Positions 53,970-64,000 of a stretch of DNA of 64,000 bases are shown one piece after another. Every line of letters starts with the position of its first letter. The first letter of the stretch is position 1. The translations under genes and the position numbers were made by a program. The stretch covers positions 48,696 through 112,695 of the forward strand of contig NW_027476979.1 in the NCBI RefSeq assembly GCF_051020955.1, given 5' to 3'. The notes beneath the pieces are model-generated. The model saw only the letters and a list, made by a program, of their open reading frames with translations, was not told the origin of the DNA and searched no databases. The DNA is from Megalopta genalis (lineage: Eukaryota > Arthropoda > Insecta > Hymenoptera > Halictidae).

Positions 53970-56060
53970 TAATCCATGCGAAACTCATGATTTAGCTTCA
54001 AATAAATGCGATGTAGAAGGTTTACCTTCAAATCAATGCTTAACAAATAATTTAGCTTCAAACACTTGGCATATAAGTGATATAGCTTCAAATGCAGACG
54101 ATCAAACGAGTTAGCCTCAAAATCCATGCGATAAACTTGATTTAGCTTCAAATCCGTGCGTAGTAGAAGGATTAGCTTCAAATCCATGCAACACAAATGA
54201 TTTAGCTTCAAATACTTGCGATATAAATGATATAGCTTCAAATGCAGGCCTAACAAACGAGTTAGCTTCTAATCCATGCGAAACTCATGATTTAGCTTCA
54301 AATCAATGCGATGTAGAAGGTTTACCTTCAAATCCATGCACCACAAATGATTTAGCTTCAGACACTTGGGATATAAGTGATATAGCTTCAAATGCAGACG
54401 ATCAAACGAGTTAGCTTCAAAATCCATGCGATAAACTTGATTTAGCTTCAAATCAATGCGATGTAGAAGGTTTACCATAAAATCCATGCTTAACAAATGA
54501 TTTAGCTTCAAATACTTGCGATATAAATGATATAGCTTCAATTGCAGGCGAAAGAAACGTGTTAGCTTCTGATCCATGCGAAACTCATGATTTAGCTTCA
54601 AATCAATGCGATGTAGAAGGTTTACCTTCAAATCCATGCTTAACAAATGATTTAGCTTCAAATACTTGCGATATAAATGATATAGCTTCAAATGCAGGCG
54701 AAACAAACGTGTTAGCTTCTAATCCATGCGAAACTCATGATTTAGCTTCAAATCAATGAGATGTAGGAGGTTTACCTTCAAATCCATGCTTAACAAATAA
54801 TTTAGCTTCAAACACTTGGGATATAAGTGATATAGCTTCAAATGCAGACGATCAAACAAGTTAGCCACAATATCCATGCGATAAACTTGATTTAGCTTGA
54901 AATCAATGCGAAGTAGAAGGATGAGCTTCAAATCCATGCAACACAAATGATTTAGCTTCAAATAATTGCGATATAAATGATATAGCTTCAAATGTAGGCG
55001 AAACAAACGTGTTAGCTTGTAATCCATGCGAAACTCATGATTTAGCTTGAAATCAATGCGATGTAGAAGGTTTACCTTCAAATCCATGCTGAACAAATGA
55101 TTTAGCTTCAAACACTTGGGATATACGTGATATAGCTTCAAATGCAGGCGAAACAAACGTGTTAGATTGTAATCCATGCGAAACTCATGATTTAGCTTCA
55201 AATCAATGCGATGTAGAATGTTTACCTTCAAATCCATGCTTAACAAATAATTTAGCTTCAAACACTTGGGATATAAGTGATATGGCTTCAAATGCAGACG
55301 ATCAAACGAGTTAGCTTCAAAATCCATGCGATAAACTTGATTTAGCTTCAAATCAATGCGATGTAGAAGGTTTACCATAAAATCCATGCTTAACAAATGA
55401 TTTAGCTTCAAATACTTGCGATATAAATGATATAGCTTCAAATGCAGGCGAAAGAAACGTGTTAGCTTCTGATCCATGCGAAACTCATGATTTAGCTTCA
55501 AATCAATGCGATGTAGAAGGTTTACCTTCAAATCCATGCTTAACAAATGATTAAGCTTCAAATACTTGCGACATAAATGATATAGCTTCAAATGCAGGCG
55601 AAACAAACGTGTTAGCTTCTAATCCATGCGAAACTCATGATTTAGCTTCAAATCAATGCGATGTAGAAGGATTAGCTTAAAATCCATCCAACACAAATGA
55701 TCTAGCTGCAAATACTTGCGATATAAATGATATAGCTTCAAATGCTGGCGAAACAAACGTGTTAGCTTCTAATCCATGCGAAACTCATGATTTAGCTTCA
55801 AATCAATGCGATGTAGAAGGTTTACCTTCAAATCCATGCTGAACAAATGATTTAGCTTCAAACACTTGGGATATACGTGATATAGCTTCAAATGCAGGCG
55901 ATCAAACGAGTTAGCTTCAAAATCCATGCGATAAACTTGATTTAGCTTCAAATAAATGCGAAGTAGAAGGATTGGCTTAAAATCCATGCAACACAAATGA
56001 TTTAGCTTCAAATACTTGCGATATAAATGATATAGCTTCAAATGCAGGCGAAACAAACGA
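53970..56060 (+). repeat. Third copy of the 48.9-51.0-kb segment
   Basis: Landmarks at 48,871, 49,171, 49,621 and 50,671 recur at 53,969, 54,269, 54,719 and 55,769, an offset of 5,098 bp (5,100 minus the two one-base losses near 53,219 and 53,666). The copy keeps the private variants GGCGAAAGAAACGTG, CTTCTGATCCATGCG, GATGTAGGAGG, CCATCCAACAC and GATCTAGCTGC, with scattered differences (for example GATTAAGCTTC near 55,552). The 295-codon - frame in each copy is a repeat frame. Confidence 0.87.
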
Positions 56061-56819
56061 GTTAGCTTCTAATCCATGCGAAACTCATGATTTAGCTTCA
56101 AATAAATGCGATGTAGAATGTTTACCTTCAAATCCATGCTTAACAAATAATTTAGCTTCAAACACTTGGGATATAAGTGATATAGCTTCAAATGCAGACG
56201 ATCAAACGAGTTAGCCTCAAAATCCATGCGATAAACTTGATTTAGCTTGAAATCAATGCGAAGTAGAAGGATGAGCTTCAAATCCATGCAACACAAATGA
56301 TTTAGCTTCAAATAATTGCGATATAAATGATATAGCTTCAAATGTAGGCGAAACAAACGTGTTACCTTGTAATCCATACGAAACTCATGATTTAGCTTCA
56401 AATCAATGCGATGAAGAAGGTTTACCTTCAAATCCATGCTGAACAAATGATTTAGCTTCAAACACTTGGGATATACGTGATATAGCTTCAAATGCAGGCG
56501 AAACAAACGTGTTAGATTGTAATCCATGCGAAACTCATGATTTAGCTTCAAATCAATGCGATGTAGAATGTTTTACCTTCAAATCCATGCTTAACAAATG
56601 ATTTAGCTTCAAACACTTGGGATATACGTGATATAGCTTCAAATGCAGACGATCAAACGAGTTAGCTTCAAAATCCATGCGATAAACTTGATTTAGCTTC
56701 AAATAAATGCGAAGTAGAAGGATTGGCTTAAAATCCATGCAACACAAATGATTTAGCTTCAAATACTTGCGATATAAATGATATAGCTTCAAATGCAGGC
56801 GAAACAAACGTGTTAGCTT
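56061..56819 (+). repeat. 300-bp repeats leading into the 1,170-bp repeat
   Basis: Standard dimers carry the variants GATGTAGAATGTTTACC, GATGAAGAAGG and GGATTGGCTTAAAATCC, which dominate from here to 62 kb. One base is gained near 56,572 (AATGTTTTACC). The same monomers reappear inside each 1,170-bp copy, so this looks like the pre-amplification form of that block. Confidence 0.8.
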
Positions 56820-59483
56820 CTAATCCATGCGAAACTCATGATTTAGCTTCAAATAAATGCGATGTAGAATGTTTACCTTCAAATCCATGCTTAACAAATA
56901 ATTTAGCTTCAAACACTTGGGATATAAGTGATATAGCTTCAAATGCAGACGATCAAACGAGTTAGCCTCAAAATCCATGCGATAAACTTGATTTAGCTTG
57001 AAATCAATGCGAAGTAGAAGGATGAGCTTCAAATCCATGCAACACAAATGATTTAGCTTCAAATAATTGCGATATAAATGATATAGCTTCAAATGTAGGC
57101 GAAACAAACGTGTTAGCTTGTAATCCATGCGAAACTCATGATTTAGCTTCAAATCAATGCGATGAAGAAGGTTTACCTTCAAATCCATGCTGAACAAATG
57201 ATTTAGCTTCAAACACTTGGGATATACGTGATATAGCTTCAAATGCAGGCGAAACAAACGTGTTAGATTGTAATCCATGCGAAACTCATGATTTAGCTTC
57301 AAATCAATGCGATGTAGAATGTTTACCTTCAAATCCATGCTTAACAAATGATTTAGCTTCAAACACTTGGGATATACGTGATATAGCTTCAAATGCAGAC
57401 GATCAAACGAGTTAGCTTCAAAATCCATGCGATAAACTTGATTTAGCTTCAAATAAATGCGAAGTAGAAGGATTGGCTTAAAATCCATGCAACACAAATG
57501 ATTTAGCTTCAAATACTTGCGATATAAATGATATAGCTTCAAATGCAGGCGAAACAAACGTGTTAGCTTCGAATCCATGCGAAACTCATGATTTAGCTTC
57601 AAATAAATGAGATGTAGAATGTTTACCTTCAAATCCATGCTTCACAAATAATTTAGCTTCAAACACTTGGGATATAAGTGATATAGCTTCAAATGCAGAC
57701 GATCAAACGAGTTAGCTTCAAAATCCATGCGATAAACTTCATTTAGCTTCAAATCAATGCGATGTAGAAGGTTTACCTTCAAATCCATGCTTAACAAATG
57801 ATTTAGCTTCAAATGCAGGCGATCAAACGAGTTAGCTTCAAAATCCATGCGATAAACTTGATTTAGCTTCAAATAAATGCGAAGTAGAAGGATTGGCTTA
57901 AAATCCATGCAACACAAATGATTTAGCTTCAAATACTTGCGATATAAATGATATAGCTTCAAATGCAGGCGAAACAAACGTGTTAGCTTCTAATCCATGC
58001 GAAACTCATGATTTAGCTTCAAATAAATGCGATGTAGAATGTTTACCTTCAAATCCATGCTTAACAAATAATTTAGCTTCAAACACTTGGGATATAAGTG
58101 ATATAGCTTCAAATGCAGACGATCAAACGAGTTAGCCTCAAAATCCATGCGATAAACTTGATTTAGCTTGAAATCAATGCGAAGTAGAAGGATGAGCTTC
58201 AAATCCATGCAACACAAATGATTTAGCTTCAAATAATTGGGATATAAATGATATAGCTTCAAATGTAGGCGAAACAAACGTGTTAGCTTGTAATCCATGC
58301 GAAACTCATGATTTAGCTTCAAATCAATGCGATGAAGAAGGTTTACCTTCAAATCCATGCTGAACAAATGATTTAGCTTCAAACACTTGGGATATACGTG
58401 ATATAGCTTCAAATGCAGGCGAAACAAACGTGTTAGATTGTAATCCATGCGAAACTCATGATTTAGCTTCAAATCAATGCGATGTAGAATGTTTACCTTC
58501 AAATCCATGCTTAACAAATGATTTAGCTTCAAACACTTGGGATATACGTGATATAGCTTCAAATGCAGACGATCAAACGAGTTAGCTTCAAAATCCATGC
58601 GATAAACTTGATTTAGCTTCAAATAAATGCGAAGTAGAAGGATTGGCTTAAAATCCATGCAACACAAATGATTTAGCTTCAAATACTTGCGATATAAATG
58701 ATATAGCTTCAAATGCAGGCGAAACAAACGTGTTAGCTTCGAATCCATGCGAAACTCATGATTTAGCTTCAAATAAATGAGATGTAGAATGTTTACCTTC
58801 AAATCCATGCTTCACAAATAATTTAGCTTCAAACACTTGGGATATAAGTGATATAGCTTCAAATGCAGACGATCAAACGAGTTAGCTTCAAAATCCATGC
58901 GATAAACTTCATTTAGCTTCAAATCAATGCGATGTAGAAGGTTTACCTTCAAATCCATGCTTAACAAATGATTTAGCTTCAAATGCAGGCGATCAAACGA
59001 GTTAGCTTCAAAATCCATGCGATAAACTTGATTTAGCTTCAAATAAATGCGAAGTAGAAGGATTGGCTTAAAATCCATGCAACACAAATGATTTAGCTTC
59101 AAATACTTGCGATATAAATGATATAGCTTCAAATGCAGGCGAAACAAACGAGTTAGCTTCTAATCCATGCGAAACTCATGATTTAGCTTCAAATAAATGC
59201 GATGTAGAATGTTTACCTTCAAATCCATGCTTAACAAATAATTTAGCTTCAAACACTTGGGATATAAGTGATATAGCTTCAAATGCAGACGATCAAACGA
59301 GTTAGCCTCAAAATCCATGCGATAAACTTGATTTAGCTTGAAATCAATGCGAAGTAGAAGGATGAGCTTCAAATCCATGCAACACAAATGATTTAGCTTC
59401 AAATAATTGCGATATAAATGATATAGCTTCAAATGTAGGCGAAACAAACGTGTTAGCTTGTAATCCATGCGAAACTCATGATT
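56820..59483 (+). repeat. 1,170-bp higher-order repeat, about 2.3 copies
   Basis: Copies start at 56,820, 57,990 and 59,160, an exact 1,170-bp (39-monomer) spacing. Each contains an ATAAATGAGATGTAG variant (57,605 and 58,775), CATGCTTCACAAATAATT, and a shortened piece where CAAATGATTTAGCTTC runs straight into AAATGCAGGCGATC. Two - frames of 272 and 111 codons repeat at the same spacing. The first two copies differ by almost nothing that I can see (AATTGCGATATAAATG at 57,064 against AATTGGGATATAAATG at 58,234). The third copy stops at a one-base loss near 59,483. The length is not a multiple of 150, so the exchange was in monomer register only. Confidence 0.92.
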
Positions 59484-62140
59484 AGCTTCAAATCAATGCG
59501 ATGAAGAAGGTTTACCTTCAAATCCATGCTGAACAAATGATTTAGCTTCAACACTTGGGATATACGTGATATAGCTTCAAATGCAGGCGAAACAAACGTG
59601 TTAGCTTCTAATCCATGCGAAACTCATGATTTAGCTTCAAATAAATGAGATGTAGAATGTTTACCTTCAAATCCATGCTTCACAAATAATTTAGCTTCAA
59701 ACACTTGGGATATAAGTGATATAGCTTCAAATGCAGACGATCAAACGAGTTAGTTTCAAAATCCATGCGATAAACTTCATTTAGCTTCAAATCAATGCGA
59801 TGTAGAAGGTTTACCTTCAAATCCATGCTTAACAAATGATTTAGCTTCAAATACTTACGATATAAATGATATAGCTTCAAATGCAGGCGAAACAAACGTG
59901 TTAGCTTGTAATCCATGCGAAACTCATGATTTAGCTTCAAATCAATGCGATGTAGAAGGTTTACCTCCAAATCCATGCTTAACAAATGATTTAGCTTCAA
60001 ACACTTGGGATATACGTGATATAGCTTCAAATGCAGACGATCAAGCGAGTTAGCTTCAAAATCCATGCGATAAACTTGATTTAGCTTCAAATCAATGCGA
60101 AGTAGAAGGATTAGCTTAAAATCCATGCAACACAAATGATCTAGCTTCAAATACTTGCGATATAAATGATATAGCTTCAAATGCAGGCGAAACAAACGTG
60201 TTAGCTTGTAATCCATGCGAAACTCATGATTTAGCTTCAAATCAATGCGATGTAGAAGGTTTACCTTCAAATCCATGCTTAACAAATAATTTAGCTTCAA
60301 ACACTTGGGATATAAGTGATATAGCTTCAAATGCAGACGATCAAACGAGTTAGCCTCAAAATCCATGCGATAAACTTGATTTAGCTTGAAATCAATGCGA
60401 AGTAGAAGGATGAGCTTCAAATCCATGCAACACAAATGATTTAGCTTCAAATAATTGCGACATAAATGATATAGCTTCAAATGTAGGCGAAACAAACGTG
60501 TTAGCTTGTAATCCATGCGAAACTCATGATTTAGCTTCAAATCAATGCGATGAAGAAGGTTTACCTTCAAATCCATGCTGAACAAATGATTTAGCTTCAA
60601 ACACTTGGGATATACGTGATATAGCTTCAAATGCAGGCGAAACAAACGTGTTAGATTGTAATCCATGCGAAACTCATGATTTAGCTTCAAATCAATGCGA
60701 TGTAGAATGTGTACCTTCAAATCCATGCTTAACAAATGATTTAGCTTCAAACACTTGGGATATACGTGATATAGCTTCAAATGCAGACGATCAAACGAGT
60801 TAGCTTCAAAATCCATGCGATAAACTTGATTTAGCTTCAAATAAATGCGAAGTAGAAGGATTGGCTTAAAATCCATGCAACACAAATGATTTAGCTTCAA
60901 ATACTTGCGATATAAATGATATAGCTTCAAATGCAGGCGAAACAAACGTGTTAGCTTCTAATCCATGCGAAACTCATGATTTAGCTTCAAATAAATGCGA
61001 TGTAGAATGTTTACCTTCAAATCCATGCTTAACAAATAATTTAGCTTCAAACACTTGGGATATAAGTGATATAGCTTCAAATGCAGACGATCAAACGAGT
61101 TAGCCTCAAAATCCATGCGATAAACTTGATTTAGCTTGAAATCAATGCGAAGTAGAAGGATGAGCTTCAAATCCATGCAACACAAATGATTTAGCTTCAA
61201 ATAATTGCGATATAAATGATATAGCTTCAAATGTAGGCGAAACAAACGTGTTAGCTTGTAATCCATGCGAAACTCATGATTTAGCTTCAAATCAATGCGA
61301 TGAAGAAGGTTTACCTTCAAATCCATGCTGAACAAATGATTTAGCTTCAAACACTTGGGATATACGTGATATAGCTTCAAATGCAGGCGAAACAAACGTG
61401 TTAGATTGTAATCCATGCGAAACTCATGATTTAGCTTCAAATCAATGCGATGTAGAATGTTTACCTTCAAATCCATGCTTAACAAATGATTTAGCTTCAA
61501 ACACTTGGGATATACGTGATATAGCTTCAAATGCAGACGATCAAACGAGTTAGCTTCAAAATCCATGCGATAAACTTGATTTAGCTTCAAATAAATGCGA
61601 AGTAGAAGGATTGGCTTAAAATCCATGCAACACAAATGATTTAGCTTCAAATACTTGCGATATAAATGATATAGCTTCAAATGCAGGCGAAACAAACGTG
61701 TTAGCTTCGAATCCATGCGAAACTCATGATTTAGCTTCAAATCAATGCGATGTAGAAGGTTTACCTTCAAATCCATGCTTAACAAATAATTTAGCTTCAA
61801 ACACTTGGGATATAAGTGATATAGCTTCAAATGCAGACGATCAAACGAGTTAGCCTCAAAATCCATGCGATAAACTTGATTTAGCTTGAAATCAATGCGA
61901 AGTAGAAGGATGAGCTTCAAATCCATGCAACACAAATGATTTAGCTTCAAATAATTGCGACATAAATGATATAGCTTCAAATGTAGGCGAAACAAACGTG
62001 TTAGCTTGTAATCCATGCGAAACTCATGATTTAGCTTCAAATCAATGCGATGAAGAAGGTTTACCTTCAAATCCATGCTGAACAAATGATTTAGCTTCAA
62101 ACACTTGGGATATACGTGATATAGCTTCAAATGCAGGCAC
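59484..62140 (+). repeat. 300-bp repeats with a 1,500-bp duplication
   Basis: One-base losses occur near 59,483 and 59,550; the register is then constant to about 62,138. About 60,241-60,640 matches 61,741-62,140 (offset 1,500), sharing AATTGCGACATAAATG and GATGAAGAAGG. About 60,958-61,680 matches the first part of the 1,170-bp block. The zone ends with a unique two-base gain, GGCACGAAAC, at about 62,139. Long - frames (421 codons at 59,680-60,945 and 390 at 60,958-62,130) reflect the lack of the CTTCTAATCC variant here, not a gene. Confidence 0.85.
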
Positions 62141-64000
62141 GAAACAAACGTGTTAGATTGTAATCCATGCGAAACTCATGATTTAGCTTCAAATCAATGC
62201 GATGTAGAAGGATTGGCTTAAAATCCATGCAACACAAATGATTTAGCTTCAAATACTTGCGATATAAATGATATAGCTTCAAATGCAGGCGAAACAAACG
62301 TGTTAGCTTCTAATCCATGCGAAACTCATGATTTAGCTTCAAATAAATGCGATGTAGAAGGTTTACCTTCAAATCCATGCTTAACAAATGATTTAGCTTC
62401 AAACACTTGGGATATAAGTGATATAGCTTCAAAGGCAGACGATCAAACGAGTTAGCTTCAAAATTCATGCGGTAAACTTGATTTAGCTTCAAATCAATGC
62501 GATGTAGAAGGTTTACCATAAAATCCATGCTTAACAAATGATTTAGCTTCAAATACTTGCGATATAAATGATATAGCTTCAAATGCAGGCGAAAGAAACG
62601 TGTTAGCTTCTGATCCATGCGAAACTCATGATTTAGCTTCAAACCAATGCGATGTAGAAGGTTTACCTTCAAATCCATGCTTATCAAATGATTTAGCTTC
62701 AAATACTTGCGATATAAATGATATAGCTTCAAATGCAGGCGAAACGAACGTGTTAGCTTCTAATCCAAGCGAAACTCATGATTTAGCTTCAAATCAATGC
62801 GATGTAGAAGGATTAGCTTAAAATCCATCCAACACAAATGATCTAGCTGCAAATACTTGCGATATAAATGATATAGCTTCAAATGCAGGCGAAACAAACG
62901 TGTTAGCTTCTAATCCATGCGAAACTCATGATTTAGCTTCAAATCAATGCGATGTAGAAGGTTTACCTTCAAATCCATGCTTAACAAATAATTTAGCTTC
63001 AAACACTTGGGATATACGTGATATAGCTTCAAATGCAGGCGATCAAACGAGTTAGCTTCAAAATCCATGCGATAAACTTGATTTAGCTTCAAATCAATGC
63101 GAAGTAGAAGGATTAGCTTCAAATCCATGCAACACAAGTGATTTAGCTTCAGACACTTGGGATATAAGTGATATAGCTTCAAATGCAGACGATCAAACGA
63201 GTTAGCTTCAAGTCCACGCGAAACAAGTGATTTAGCTTCAAATCAATGCGATGTAGAAGGTTTAACTTGAAATCCATGCTTAGCAAATAATTTAGCTTCA
63301 AACACTTGGGATATAAGTGATATAGCTTCAAATGCAGAAGATCAAACGAGTTAGCCTCAAAATCCATGCGATAAACTTGATTTAGCTTCAAATCAATACG
63401 AAGAAGAAGGGTGAGCTTCAAATCCATGCAACACAAATGATTTAGCTTCAAATACTTGCGATATAAATGATATAGCTTCAAATGTACGCGAAACAAACGA
63501 GTTAGCTTCTAATCCATGCGAAACTCATGATTTAGCTTCAAATAAATGCGATGTAGAAGGTTTACCTTCAAATCCATGCTTAACAAATAATTTAGCTTCA
63601 AACATTTGGGATATAAGTGATATAGCTTCAAATGCAGACGATCAAACGAGTTAGCTTCAAAATCCATGCGATAAACTTGATTTAGCATCAAATCAATGCA
63701 AAGTAGAAGGATTAGCTTCAAATCCATGCAACACAAGTGATTTAGCTTCAGACACTTGGGATATAAGTGATATAGCTTGAAATGCAGACGATCAAACGAG
63801 TCAGCTTCAAGTCCACGCGAAACAAGTGATTTAGCTTCAAACACTTGCGATATAAGTGATATAGCTTCAAATGTAGGCGAAACAAACGAGTTAGCTTCTA
63901 ATCCATGCGAAACTCATGATTTAGCTTCAAATAAATGCGATGTAGAATGTTTACCTTCAAATCCATGCTTAACAAATAATTTAGCTTCAAACACTTGGGA
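62141..64000 (+). repeat. Right-end mosaic of earlier blocks
   Basis: About 62,310-62,900 resembles the segment at 42.6-44.0 kb and its copies (GGCGAAAGAAACGTG, CTTCTGATCCATGCG, CCATCCAACAC). About 63,180-63,500 resembles 53,640-53,960 at an offset of 9,540. Uncompensated 29-bp monomers occur at 63,206 and about 63,806. The array is still in full repeat at base 64,000, so no edge or flanking gene is seen. Confidence 0.82.

Larger units (their letters stand above)
1..64000 (+). repeat. Satellite array of 30-bp units with nested higher-order repeats
   Basis: The entire window is a head-to-tail array of a 30-bp unit. Typical units start TTAGCTTCAAAT, have ATGCGA at unit positions 15-20 and end in AATGAT, AGTGAT, CATGAT, GAAGGT or AACGAG. 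The five endings recur in order and define a 150-bp pentamer. The consensus unit is A-rich on the + strand (12 A, 8 T, 6 C, 4 G). Every unit has the same orientation and I saw no inversion, insertion or unique spacer. No stretch longer than about one unit is unexplained by the repeat. The array has no visible end on either side. A satellite or minisatellite of a eukaryotic chromosome is the best reading. A centromeric or heterochromatic role is inference only. No gene, tRNA, rRNA, promoter or transposon was recognised anywhere. Confidence 0.97.

Noticed and set aside
59680..62130. Two - strand frames of 421 and 390 codons nearly end to end
   Set aside because: They are long only because this zone lacks the CTTCTAATCC monomer that gives a - strand TAG. 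Nothing distinguishes them from other repeat frames, and the copies at 56.8-58.8 kb are broken differently.
62131..62142. Two-base gain GGCACGAAAC as a possible insertion footprint
   Set aside because: Only two bases are added and there is no target-site duplication or foreign sequence, so it is a simple small indel.
1..64000. CRISPR array
   Set aside because: There are no unique spacers: 30-bp repeats abut each other directly and all intervening sequence is repeat.
1..64000. Reassigned genetic code making the + frame one giant protein
   Set aside because: The + decapeptide frame contains TAA, TAG and TGA, so no known single reassignment opens it, and single-base indels also break it.
1..64000. 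Pentapeptide-repeat, leucine-rich-repeat or ice-binding protein
   Set aside because: The period and residue pattern (10 residues; LASNxCxxxD or xxRMDLKLxx) do not match the A(D/N)Lxx, LxxLxLxxN or TxT patterns of those families.
1..64000. CENP-B box in the monomer
   Set aside because: The TTTCGCATGG stretch on the - strand shares TTCG with the box but lacks the A and the CGGG of the canonical motif.

Overview
The whole 64-kb window is one head-to-tail tandem-repeat array. I found no unique sequence, no convincing gene, no RNA gene, no mobile element and no CRISPR array. The basic unit is 30 bp. It typically opens with TTAGCTTCAAAT and carries ATGCGA at unit positions 15-20. All of the roughly 2,130 units lie in the same orientation. 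Five units form a 150-bp pentamer, and over most of the window two pentamers form a 300-bp dimer. These are grouped again into longer blocks of 210, 239, 1,170, 1,289, 1,350, about 1,500, about 1,650, 3,142 and 7,889 bp. Almost every block length is 30n minus a small number explained by inherited 1-bp or 3-bp deletions. The array runs off both ends of the window.

Organism: this is almost certainly a eukaryotic satellite or minisatellite array, of the kind seen in centromeric, pericentromeric or other heterochromatin, from a long-read assembly. The species cannot be told from the sequence. G+C is about 35% in a representative 300-bp unit and CpG is not depleted there.

Layout: (1) 1-2,470, units with an uncompensated 29-bp member and a 239-bp higher-order repeat. 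(2) 2,470-5,520, the most diverged and probably oldest units. (3) 5,521-6,430, a 210-bp (7-unit) repeat, then three very similar 30-bp copies. (4) 6,511-12,050, moderately diverged 150/300-bp repeats. (5) 12,050-21,330, the same repeats with about 28 scattered 1-2-bp indels. (6) 22,000-29,820, repeats of about 1.5-1.65 kb (3,142-bp dimer). (7) 30,160-35,170, clean 300-bp repeats with 600-, 1,650- and 2,250-bp internal duplications. (8) 35,170-39,105, three copies of a 1,289-bp repeat. (9) 36,932-51,359, a large tandem duplication (7,889 and 6,539 bp). (10) 51,360-64,000, a mosaic of the same blocks, with a 1,170-bp repeat at 56.8-59.5 kb.

Coding: because the period is a multiple of three, three of the six frames are open in the consensus unit (+ decapeptide LASNPCETND; - decapeptide HLFRMDLKLN; - decapeptide SFVSHGFEAK). 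This produces many long-looking ORFs. None is supported as a gene: both strands carry recurrent in-frame stops (TAA, TAG and TGA on +; TAG on -), the indels are mostly single bases, and substitutions show no codon-position bias by eye. The most gene-like trace is the + decapeptide frame at 3,152-4,036, which has only two stops. I found no new biological system. The points worth a second look are the nested repeat architecture, the compensated 29/31-bp unit pair, the sharply bounded indel-rich zone and the near-identical large duplications.
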